Source: Buxus sempervirens
Lineage: Eukaryota > Streptophyta > Magnoliopsida > Buxales > Buxaceae
Reading direction: 5' to 3'
DNA: 64,000 nt
Assembly: GCA_947561395.2 (NCBI GenBank)
Contig: OX387183.1
Location: 57,581,915 to 57,645,914, forward strand
In this document: positions 37,225 to 47,904 of the stretch, piece after piece
Position numbering within the stretch: position 1 is the first letter of the stretch
Layout: each line of letters opens with the position of its first letter
Translations under genes and position numbers: made by a program
Notes under the pieces: model-generated
What the model was told of the DNA's origin: nothing
What the model saw: the letters and a program-made list of their open reading frames with translations, nothing else
Databases searched by the model: none

Positions 37225-37351
37225 GGATGTCATAGTTTCTTGCATCCCTTTTGATAATGCTTGTATATCTTTTTACACCTAATGTTGTAAGCTTGTTTTT
37301 TTATGAATGAAAGAACATAAGCCTCGCCTTTTACGAAAAAAAAGAAGAAGA

Positions 37352-40300
37352 AATTGGGATTCCAAATCTTGCAAAGTAAAATAGATTCTACATCTCAAAT
37401 GAGAAAAAGGGGGCTGGAATCATCTACTGCCATTGTTTTTGCAGCTAACCCAGCCAATTCATTTAGATGTTGATATATTTAATATCCAATGGTTGTAGTT
37501 TTTTCTCATTTTAAACAAAGAAAAAACAATTTTTTGATGAAAAAGTCAAACTGTAAGATACTACATATGACAACACATCAGGGTTGCTGCATTAATAGCA
37601 GCAATAATCGACGGTAGATCATCCCAAAAAAAGGGTGCCCTAATAACTTAGCAAATATTTTTGCGATGAGAAATTTAAAGAAAAGATTCTCCTCCTCAAA
37701 ACTTTCCTTTTTGGTCATTACTTGATTTTTTTGTTTTTTCTTTTCAGCCTGTAATTGATGATATATACTGAAGTAGATTTTTCGCTTTTCTACTTTTTTT
37801 TTTAGCCTCGTTAATAAGGAACTGATGATAGTGGTGTGTTTGTAGTAGTGATGGTGGTGGTCACTGCTATTCGATGATAATGGTACGTGTTAATAGCAAT
37901 GGTTAGTGGTGGTGATGATGACGGGCAGTGGTCGTCGTCGTTAAAATGGTGGTACAATTGTGATAATTTTCAGCTTCTTATTTATAACAAATATGAACAA
38001 ATCCTATCACAACTAGATTACTAATTATGTATCCCCCATTGAATGAATATGATTGGGATTTAATTACAGTAAGCTACTTTAATTCCAATGCATTTTTAGG
38101 AAACAAAAACAATGTGTCCAGGTAAGTCTCTATAAGGGGGACGTGTACAACAATATTTAATAAATATGTATCTTAAAATGGTTAGTATTAATTTTCTCAT
38201 GTTTACCAAAAAAAAATAATAATAATTTTCTCATGATAGCTAGCTGACTTCTTTAGTTCTTTTGGTTACATCACACTATGATTAGTACTTATATTAAACA
38301 ATTATTATATAATTAATAATTCAATCATGCCTTAAGAAAAAGGTACCCGACCTACCATCAGCAAATCCACCGCAAAAAACAAAGCAAAAAAGTAAAGGTA
38401 AAAGGGAAGTAGAATTCATCAACACCATGTGTATAAGATGTTAAAGAAAGTAGATCATCCAAGGGACGATCTTTAATTTAGTGATCTAATTACTAAGCTA
38501 AATTTGTCTAAAGTAATATTTTATAGATACATCTCTGCTCACTGATTTAGATAACTCATATATAGAATATTATTGTTACAATCATACTTTTGTATGTAAA
38601 CTATAATCAACTTTGTATATATCATTTATAAAGTTTTAGTTCAAAAAATGTTCCACTAGGCATAGAAGAGCTCACTTATGACCAAATCTTAAGCATATAT
38701 GAAGGTACTTTTGTTAGTCCGCCCACGTCTTGATGTTTTACCTAAACCATAGTATCTCCTAAACAAATAAACGTATTGTTCTAACATGTAAATTAATGCA
38801 TCCAAAAGCATCTATAACTTGGTGCTTTGTAGCACTTTTTTTTTTCCTGAAATTAAAAGGTAGTATATCTTATATACAAGTAAGTGGGGTCAAAACATAT
38901 AAATTGGTGCGTCCAAAATCGCCTATAAGCAGAAGATTTACTTGTAAAGTTTACCTAGTAGTCTTCTCAGGAAAAGTTTAGTGCTTCCTTGCATCTAAAT
39001 ATGTCTAATATGCAAATTAGTGCATTCGAACTTTTTAGGTACCACCAGAAAAAAAGGTTGGGTTTGAGAGGGATAGTTGGTTTTTTAGAACTCTACCGTA
39101 TGACATAACATATTCTGCTCTAATTATTATGTGGGGTGACTTATCATTAATATTTTTTAAAGCATCATATATCCATATATATCGGAGTGGTGTTATGTAC
39201 TTTTTGATAAGGATATGATGATTTTTGATGGTTACCTAAATGATGGCGCTCTCTAACCACAAGAGGGACTATAAAGCCCTAAAATGATTATGACGTGTCA
39301 CTTTTATGGGTATAAAAAACAAATATATTAAATGGAAAGAGCTGCATGGCTTTGGTCATCGGCAAAATCTAATAATTGACTGAATAGCCACGTGTCCTCT
39401 TTCTAGTAAAAATATGTAAATTATCCAAAAAAACGAGTCTTTATCCATAAACCCGAACCCTAATTCGAGAATGAAATCGTCTGCAATTTCTTACTGCATT
39501 CATCACCGCTTTCCCAAACTCTTCACTAACTGAATGGTATTATACCTGCAGGCATGATGCTTTAAAATTTTAGAATAACATTTGAAAATGGTTAGGTAGT
39601 GAGTACATCAGGAATAAATTGGAGAAGAGTATGTAAAGGTGGTTTAAGCATGTATCGTGAAGACCTAGAGATAAAAAGACTTTAAAAAAACCTAAATTAA
39701 CACCTTTCGTCTGTTTGTTTACATTTTTTCCTCCAAGAAACTTATCTTAAGTGTTTACTTTTCTACTAGATGGAGAATATTTTTATACCTAAAATATATA
39801 TATATACCTAAATTTTTTCAAAAAACAATTGCTTAAACAATAATTTAGGAAATACTTATCCCTATGTGGAGATTTAAGTCTCTTTACTTGCAATTCACAC
39901 TCTTTTAAAGAATCCAATCCAATCCAATCCACTAGTAATTGGATCTTTAAAGTTGGTCAAATCAAGATTTTTGCCCTATTTGATTTGCTAAATGCAGTAT
40001 GTTCGGATGGAGAAAAACAAGTTGGAAAGAAATGACAATCGTCATTTTTCATTTCTTTTCTTGTGTTACGCCGCTTTAGGAAAACCAATTGAAAGCGAAA
40101 TTGGGGAGAAAATACACCAAAATTTTCATTTTACTGTCATTGATTTAAGCGACTTTTTTTTTTTTTTTTTGATAATAAGAAATTCAAAATATTACTAGAA
40201 ATTACCTTAAGCCACCTGCTTGTAATGATTTTGACGAAGAACGGAAGAATGTGAAAATGTAGTATATTTACTATCAACTTGAAAATTAAAAAAGAAACCA

Positions 40301-40836
40301 CATGGAAAATATTAATTTCTAAAAATCACTTTATTATAACTTCTAAAAACCAGCTTTTTGTAAATCCATCCAAACACTATCTTGATTTTTACTTAGCTAT
40401 GATATGTTCAATTGTCATCATATGAAATATTAGACAGATATAAAGATTTCTTTAAAGGAAAACTCATACATCTATTTTATCAAAATCCAAGTTGAATAAG
40501 ACCCAGAACTTGAAGGCAGCCACTGATTTTTCTTTCAGCCACAAAAGAAATACATTTTTGGCAAATGGAAATGATTTTAGTCATATCATTTGGTTCCCTT
40601 TCTTTCGAAAGTTTAACAAAAATTTTACACTCAACATTTTCTATACCCTTATAAGAAAGAGCTCCTAGAGGGGCTCAACAGACGATGACTATATACCCAT
40701 GTAGCCTTGTGCCCTCCCTTTGTAATAGTCTCTGATTTGGGTAATACACATACATGTGAATTTGGGATAGCCTCTGCTACTAGGGCACGGCCATGCTTTA
40801 AGCATGCTGGGCTGTGCTGTGCCCGTGATCGACTAA
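37352..40836. other. Gene-poor AT-rich region
   Basis: No gene recognised. It contains a GGTGGT/GATGATG-rich patch (37826-37945), poly(T) at 40157-40170 and TATATA at 39795. ORFs here are short and without domains. Confidence 0.5.
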
Positions 40837-40960
40837 TTGAAATCCTGTGGATCCTTTATCTAGACTTCTTATGTGGATCCTCCACAGGATTGTGCCATAT
40901 GACACAATCTTGTAGAGGATCCACATAAGGAGTCTAGATAAAGGATCTACAGGATTTCAA
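40837..40960. mobile_element. Foldback (near-perfect 58-bp inverted repeat)
   Basis: The left arm starts TTGAAATCCTGTGGATCC at 40837 and the right arm ends GGATCTACAGGATTTCAA at 40960. The arms are about 58 bp with few mismatches around a loop of about 8 bp that includes CATATG. It also holds internal GGATCC copies. This may be a foldback MITE; no target duplication was identified. Confidence 0.8.
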
Positions 40961-41584
40961 CTCGCTCGTGACGGCCTGGCCTGATTAGCATCCCCATTGA
41001 GACCTACAAGGCTACAACATTATATCGACAGACAGGCACGGTTTATAGCGGAAAGAGAGGGTTATGACATTGAAGCTGGACGTAATATAGGAATAGATTA
41101 GATAGCTTGGAATCAGCTGATGGTTGGCCCAACTCAAATAGGAGTGGCATTTTTCAATTAGCTTTGGATTGGATTGCATTTGGGCTCACCTTGGAGGCCT
41201 GATGTGGATTTTGCATTGACGCTGGGCTTGAGCTTTGTACCAGCCTAAAGCCCAATCTAGCCTGAAGATAAATTTAGTTAGGGTTGGCTTAGGCCCATCC
41301 TATAACCTCTAAGGTTAATAATGCTTACGAGTATCGTAACTAGTAAACTTTTTTTTTGATAACCATCATTAAGTAACTAGTAAACAATAGAACCATAGAA
41401 GTACTCTAGTTCCTCAAGATGTATGAGATTTTAATAAGTTTCAAACCTAAATAGGTTTATCATTACCGTCGTTAGTCGTAGCAATCGAAATAGTAGGTTG
41501 TTTTATGAGAATATCATTTTATGCTTTTATGTTATTTAAAATTTCTATAAGTCTTTTTAGGCTTGGGTTGCACGTTGCTTGAAC
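40961..41584. other. Intergenic, no recognised gene
   Basis: Contains GGCCTGG- and TAGCCTGAA-like words common in diverged plant repeats. Nothing is defined. Confidence 0.45.
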
Positions 41585-42054
41585 TAGGGCTGTAAACGGG
41601 CCGAATATGATATGAATCTGCTAAGATCCAATAAGAAAATCCGATATCCGAATTCGAATCGCTTATCTGACGGATCTTTTACATCTAATACTGAATTTGA
41701 ATCTGATTGATTATCCGATATCCGAATCCGATTAAATTATATATGGAAAAAAATTTTAAATATTATAAACCTTAAGTTAGTGGATCAAATAAGGATGTAT
41801 TAATTCAAATTTGACTTATATTAAGACCTTAAATCAATAAATATTATATAAAACCTTCATTCATTCTATATTAATATATAAAAAGATGCCTAAAAAAACA
41901 TAACATATATACAAAATAAACGATCGGATCTTTATCGGGTTGAATATGTGTAGTACCATATTCGAATCCGAATATAATCGGATCTAAAACTAAGATCCAT
42001 ATTCGGATAAATCGGATATGATCTGGATATTTATTTGACCCATCGACAGCCCTA
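41585..42054. mobile_element. hAT-type MITE, copy 2, perfect 8-bp target duplication
   Basis: Termini TAGGGCTGTAAACGGGC and CCCATCGACAGCCCTA. Flanks GCTTGAAC at 41577-41584 and GCTTGAAC at 42055-42062 are identical. The interior repeats CCGATATCCGAATTCG and ATCGGAT words, as in copy 1 (27939-28459). Length 470 bp; noncoding. Confidence 0.92.
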
Positions 42055-42329
42055 GCTTGAACTCAATAACTTGAGTTTATGCTGTCTAGGCTCACTAGGC
42101 TGGGCTTGAATTCAAGTTAGATCAGTTTGGACTCGCTAGTTTTAGTTATTAGGGGCTCGAATTAAGTGAAATGTCGCCCAACGTTTCCTATATACACGGC
42201 CCGTATCTTTCATTTCAATTTCAATTTCTCTTCAAAGAGAATTTATTTTGGATCCAAGTTAATCTAGGTAATGCAAGTGTTGTAATCTGACCTGGTTGTA
42301 TGGTGTGAAATTTAAAAATGGTGGGCCAT

Positions 42330-42692
42330 GGGGCGAGTCAAATGGGTAACTCGCCCGCTCTTAATGGTTTGGGTTCGGGATGGCTAAAATCAGGTTAGGC
42401 TTTAGCCCGACCCCGCCATGAATTCGATCTTCATATATTAAAGTATTCTTTTTTTATATGTTCTAAATATTATTTTCTTATATATTATATATGAAAAAAC
42501 ATGTGCTGTTAATAGATATATATACTATTGGTATATACATTCTATTTGACACTATATAATCTAGGTGTGGGGGATAGGTCTTGTGACCAACCCGATAGGG
42601 GTAGGTTGGGATTTGGTATTGGCTAAACTCTGATATGGGTGTGTTTGGATTCACCAAACTGTTTGAACACGCCTGGTTGCCATCCCTAATCA
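42330..42692. mobile_element. Probable hAT-like MITE (second family), partial
   Basis: Ends CCTGGTTGCCATCCCTAA and shares TTTGGTATTGGCTAAAC with the copy at 29293. It contains GGGCGAGTC and AACTCGCCCG, which form a short hairpin. The left boundary is uncertain. Confidence 0.4.
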
Positions 42693-43130
42693 AATTTGAT
42701 ATAAAAGAAGCTCCAGGATTTGATATAACACATTATAATATCATGACTAAAACAATATGCCACAATGCATACTTATATACTAAAACATACGTGACTAAAA
42801 CAGCAATATATATTCAAATTCGAAGAATTTAAACACGCACGCACGCTGAATGAAGGCGACCTTTTCAATTGGACTCTTAGTACATTCGATTCGATGGTTC
42901 TTTTTTTTTTGGTAGGCCGATTCGATGGTTCTTGGTCCATAGTTCCATAATCATAGTACGGTCATACACTCTAAAGTCAAGAAAAATAGAATGGGAAGAG
43001 ACGAAAAGATAATTCGTTTTTTTTTTTTTTTTTACCTGAAGAAAAAAAAGTACCTTTCAAGGTGCCCGTGCCACGTTTGGGAGGGGAGGGGCGGTGGCGG
43101 TGAATGAGTTAAGAAAACGACGTGGCCATA

Positions 43131-43367
43131 CACGTGGTCCGTACGTCACCACACGAGCGCCCTACTGTGGGCCCCGTTCTCAGCGTCATCGAAATTCCTG
43201 CAGTTGTCAGGGCCCATAAGGGAATAACAAAAACGAGATGAAACGAGTGGTCAAAATTCAATGTTCACTGGTTCTGCGAAGTTTCCCGCGCGAGCACCGA
43301 CTCAAGTTGGCGCCGCCCTGTTTGAATTCTACAACACTCGCCCGAACGTGGGCCACGTTTATAAAAA
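43131..43367 (+). promoter_or_regulatory. SMR-type gene promoter with E2F-like sites, G-box and TATA
   Basis: Motifs in order: G-box CACGTG at 43131-43136; TTTCCCGCG at 43282-43290, matching the plant E2F consensus TTTCCCGC; TTGGCGCC at 43307-43314, a second E2F-like site overlapping GCCGCC; TATAAAAA at 43360-43367. The TATA lies about 240 bp before the ATG, so the leader is about 210 bp. Binding is inference from motif identity. Confidence 0.55.
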
Positions 43368-43603
43368 GCACTTCACTTTAAAGACACGTAGATGCCAGCC
43401 ATGCTGAGCTGTAAGCACTGTTCACCGCACGATCAGTTAAGTCTAACGAGGAGCTTCTCGAAGAAGCTACAAGCCTACAAGGGCCTTGTCCTCTGCCGAC
43501 CAGTTTTTAAAAAAAAACTTATAAAAGGGTAAGTCGTTACTGTATCCTCTTCGCGTATCGTTCTTCTTTGCTTAATTGCTTCAAGTTTTGTTGAGAGAAG
43601 GAG

Positions 43604-43813
43604 ATGGAGGAAGGATATGGGATGATGGAAGAGGAGTGCACCACTCCAAAGCAGGGGGAGTATCGACTGCAGACGCCTTCGGTGTGCCCCTCGCCGCCGA
43701 GGAAGAAGCCGGTGTTCGGGAAAAAGAGAGATCCGCCCAAGAACGGGTATTTCCAGCCGCCTGATCTGGAAGTTCTCTTCTCCATGGCACCCAGACGGGA
43801 AGCGTGTGCTTGA
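43604..43813 (+). CDS. SMR4: SIAMESE-related (SMR4-like) cyclin-dependent kinase inhibitor
   Basis: Small nuclear inhibitor of plant CDK-cyclin complexes that promotes arrest and the switch to endoreduplication (family knowledge). Intronless, 69 aa, within the 60-130 aa range of the family. Conserved parts: [12 protein letters not shown], the SMR motif TPxxxEYR at residues 11-22; [15 protein letters not shown], the CPxxPRKK motif at about 27-41; and the SMR4-type end [16 protein letters not shown]. The start is the first ATG after the 5' UTR ([11 protein letters not shown]); a second Met at residue 7 is less likely. Because the protein is tiny and intronless, automated annotation can miss it. 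Confidence 0.88.
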   Translation: MEEGYGMMEEECTTPKQGEYRLQTPSVCPSPPRKKPVFGKKRDPPKNGYFQPPDLEVLFSMAPRREACA

Positions 43814-45868
43814 GAGGGTGGAGGGGGTTTTTTTTCCCACGATGTGGTGTGTGGTTTTGTGGATACTGTAATCTATTTCTTCTTTTAGAACTTTTGCCGT
43901 TGAAATTGTAATTCAAACACGTTTATAGAGGGATTACACAGTAGAAAGCTAGGGGGAATGGAGCAGCACTCGTTCGGTTGAATGCTCACATCTGCTTCTT
44001 CTCTTCAGATAGTGTGAATCGGGTATTCCTTTGTAAATTTTCGTTTATCAACGGAAGCAGAATTTTAGAACACGAATGAGTCTAATATAGCTTTCGCCGG
44101 ATCTCGGCATTCGATCCTGTCATCGTTTTCTGGAGTATAGCCTGATGTTAAATGACACAAAACAATTTTATCTCACCAACGGAAAGAAATCCGAATCGCT
44201 TGTTACCATTCTGAATATCTTTTTACTATCCGTCAATTTGAGATGCCTTCTTTCTTCCTTCGTGAACTCGTAGTGGGGAACAGCAGTTATACAGCAACTC
44301 GTGGTGAGGGTAGCTGGTTCAAGAGAAGGGACTGAGCCGAAATTGTTTTCGTGGGATGGCTCCCATTCAAATTCAAACTCGGAAATCGTTTTTTTTTTCC
44401 AAATACAAACTTTAAAAGAGGATACGGGTGAAGCTTACATGAGAAGCCTATCTAGACGATTGTCTTCTGGCAAGTTTGAGCCCTAAAAGAAAGCGTTTTC
44501 ATGTGCTTCAATGGTCTCTGCTAAAGCTAATGTCTTTCTCTGAAAGAAACATTAAAAGTTGGTCGGTCAATGATATATTTAAATATTGAACAAAGTCTTA
44601 TCCCAAATGGGTTGAAGCATTGCTTATGTCGCTAACTTTAGAAAGGTTCCTATGGGATGAACTGTATAAATTGGCCCTTTCCTTTCTCTAGTTTCATTTT
44701 CATACCTGAAATATTAGTTGCACAAGGAACTGTAAATTGACGAGCCTTGCCCTATTGAAACTGGAATTGGGCTTGAATTTTGAGGCCCGTCGGTTTACTT
44801 TATCTGGTTTTCAAAGCCCAGAATTATAATGGCCGGGCTTTGACTAGGCATGTTAAAGCTAGCCCGGTTTTGAATGTCATTATTACATGTATAAATGCGA
44901 GCTGAAGAAAGTATCTAATTTTATGTTTATTGGGGGCCTTCTATAGCCAAGGACATTTAGGGCTTTGTTGTTTACGAATTTGGTGCTGGTTAGCGCTTTA
45001 AACAAAGAAGTTAGTGCTGGAAATATCTGTAATTGTTGATCCAATCCCCTATGTCGTCTCATTCTCAATATATGTCCAGCCAATGTATCCCCCACCCATT
45101 ACCTAATTTACCTTGTGGAAAGATGAAATTTTGTGGGCTGCCAAAACTTTTGCCGGAGATGGACGAAACCCTGTCTTAAAAGAGTCCAGCCCTTGCTGTC
45201 AGGGTGTATCACATTTGTCTTGAAAGAAACGAAAGAATATTAAAGAATGCTTCCAAGCCAGGTCTAAGGACGGTGACCTGGGCTGTCCTTGTAATGTGAC
45301 TGGGAGACTATACATGGAGATCCGAAGAAGAAATCAATTGCCACCGCCTGAAGTTTAATTAGACTGGTTACTAATCCAGACCCTGTCAAGATGTAAGGCT
45401 GCGTGAAAGCATCCCACACAAATGGCAGCGGCAGTGCAGCCTTACATACATCCCCTCAAAATCATGCATTAGTGTTGAAATTATACACTGAATGTGTTAT
45501 GATCGGTGCATTCACTTGAAACGAAAACCTTTCTCTTCTATATAAATATTTTTAAAATAAATGCACCAATTGCTATTATAAAATTTTGGATGCAGATGAT
45601 ATGTGCTCGATGTCAGGTGACTCATCTGCAAGAGACACATGAAGATAAATGTCCGGGTTCTTTAACTCCGGTCTCAATGTCCGGCACGAATGAGTCTGGA
45701 TAAAATGTTCAGCCCAAAGGTGAGATTGGGCCAGACCAACATTAGATTGGGAAGAGTTTGGTTATTTGCTGATCAAAGAATGCAGAAATATATTCAAGTA
45801 GAGAATGCCGAGGATGCCATTGTAGAGAAGCATGATCGAGGAGCTGAAGCATTTGAGTCGTAAGGATT
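43814..45868. other. Intergenic, no recognised gene
   Basis: SMR 3' UTR followed by moderately AT-rich DNA. No ORF with recognisable domains and no clear repeat. Confidence 0.5.
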
Positions 45869-46434
45869 CAAATCTTCTACTATATGTTTATTTGAATTGG
45901 TGCCCGTTGTATCCATGAGATGCTGCCATGTGGAGCATCTCACTATTGTGTGACATCCCAATCTCATATCAGAAACGAATAAATGCCCAGTAAGATATAA
46001 GACTCAAGGAGAACACTCTAATTAGCGAGGTGCCTTTTTGGGGCAAGACCGTGTGGACATAGGCCCAAAGCTGACAATACTTTGTTGGGTTTGGTCATTA
46101 CAAATGATATTGGAGACAGGTTCCAAATTTAATAGTCTTTGGTTGGTGTGGGTCCTTACATCGTTCGTGAGAGGTGGTTGGACTGACAAGGGCTGTTGGG
46201 TTAGGTTGTTACAAATGGTATTGGAGACAAGTTCCGGGTCAAGTAGTCTGTGGCTGATGTGGGTCCTGACATCGCCCATGAGAGGTGGTTGGACCAACAA
46301 GGGTGGACCCATGAGGGACTGGTACGCTTCTAGACGGCCACTGCAGGCTTAAGTCTAAAGCGGATAATAAATCGCTAGGTTGGGTCGTTACAACTGTGTT
46401 AAGTAGTTTTTTATTTACAATAGCAGAAGATTTC
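45869..46434. mobile_element. Hairpin MITE family, copy 3, split by another insertion
   Basis: The left end CAAATCTTCTACTATATG and right end TAGCAGAAGATTTC are inverse to each other. Near the left, GAGATGCTGCCATGTGGAGC followed by ATCTCAC is shared word for word with copy 1 at 29771. A 440-bp foreign segment (45949-46392) sits in the middle. Confidence 0.6.
45949..46392. mobile_element. Probable short solo LTR or similar element nested in a MITE
   Basis: Begins TGTGACATCCCAATCTC and ends TTGGGTCGTTACA, giving inverse TGTGACATCCCA/TGTAACGACCCA ends. Within it a unit of about 111 bp is repeated twice in tandem (46085-46195 and 46196-46307, both with ATTGGAGACARGTTCC and GAGAGGTGGTTGGAC). Flanks are ACTAT and ACTGT if the left end is moved 2 bp out. 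A fossil noncoding copy. Confidence 0.5.
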
Positions 46435-47600
46435 ATCGCCCTGAGGATGGCAAGAGACAAGGTTCCTTAAATCTACCTGTTCTAAACTTATCTTCCCTGG
46501 TGATCGATCTTTTGGAGCACTCAGATAGGCTTATACAATAGCCAATGAAAGTATTAATTTGGAAACTCGGGAAATCATCCAATTAATTAAGCATGTCCAA
46601 GGTAACATCGTCACATGTTCCACCCAGATAAACTGAATCAAGAGTAAATGATTAGATGCAAAAGGGTTTTGAAAGTTGAAAAATGAAGCAAAACGATGAG
46701 TCATACCTCATGGAGCGTCTATACGAACACGACCTCTTAGCTTAACACAGTAATCTACCAAACTGAGGGATGTTTTGACGTTCCACCACTATATATACAA
46801 GTAATTATTAGATCAGTGAAATATCTGAATACGTCTCGTTATTCAAAGTTGAAAGATGACGTTATAAATAACTTAAAATCTAATATTAGGGGGGGAAAGT
46901 AGCTTTCCCTTCCATTATCGGCATAATATAGAACATGTTCAATCTCAGGCGGTGGTTAGGTCGCAAGAGCAAGTTTCAATCTCCGCCGATCTACTGGGTT
47001 CCCCACAAAAGGGTTCACAGTCGTGGGGGCACCTCAAGCCTTTCGAAATGGAGTTACCAACCTCGGATGCTTTACCCCCACGAGGAAGGGCATGAATAAG
47101 TTATTTTCACCATCATACATTCGTACTTCTCAAGGGGTTCGGGCAGTGCATCGGATCGGACATCGTTCTCCATTTCCATTTTGGGAGTAGGGAATTGGAC
47201 CAGACGGCATAACGGTTGTGTCCCTACGTTGTTATTGGCTGAAGAAAATCTTACTGTCCATGACTTAGATACTAAGAGAAAATGGTTGTAAGGGGACCTA
47301 TAATTAATGCCCAATAGAAATCGGAAAAATAAATAAGTAAAAAGGTGGAGTAGGCATTTCAAAAATCCATCTGATATAATAATTCTGAGGAATTTGATAT
47401 TTGATATTTTATGGGTTTTCTGTCTGGTATTTCTCCACAACCTCTGCGCACATTTGGTAGTTGGTAGGATTTTTAGATGTGGCGCATCCAAATTCTACTA
47501 AAGCGGATCGAATATATGTAAAAGCTTCAGCTGCAATGTAAACTAGACTGTCATCTTCAAGCAGATTGATAGTGTTTTTATCATAAGTAAACAGGAAAAA
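46435..47600. other. Intergenic with a possible SINE (46940-47095)
   Basis: Around 46950, GGCGGTGGTTAGGTCGCAAG and then AGTTTCAATCTCCGCC look like degenerate pol III A and B boxes, followed by GGGGGCACCTCAAGCC. No gene is recognised on either strand. Confidence 0.35.
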
Positions 47601-47900
47601 AACAATGTGTTTTATTACTTAAGAAGTGAACATGAGGTTACAGTTACCCGATACCAAATTAGAATAATCTTACTTTGTTATCACTCTAAAATTAAGCTCG
47701 ACCAAAACTAAACCCGATTAGACAAGGTATGTCCCGCCAACAAATTGAAATGATAGGACAAAAAGGTTTTCTACCCTTTCTTTATGACAATCGAGTCACC
47801 TAATCAACCAAACAAGCTCAATTACACCTATATATTTCAGTCTCAAATATGGTATACTTGTCTTAAGTCTTAACCACAAGGAAAGAATGAGGAGACAAGG
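47600..47900 (+). promoter_or_regulatory. Laccase promoter with paired SMRE motifs and TATA
   Basis: ACCTAAT (47798-47804) and ACCAAAC (47807-47813) both fit ACC(A/T)A(A/C)(T/C), the secondary-wall MYB-responsive element bound by MYB46/MYB83-type factors. A TATA word CTATATATTT follows near 47828-47837. The block CACCTAATCAACCAAACAAG and the TATA are conserved upstream of the second laccase (63499-63518 and about 63533). Confidence 0.6.
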
Positions 47901-47904
47901 GAAT

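Noticed and set aside
47072-47491. 139-codon open frame on the minus strand
   Set aside because: No recognisable motif; it overlaps SINE-like sequence and lies in intergenic DNA.
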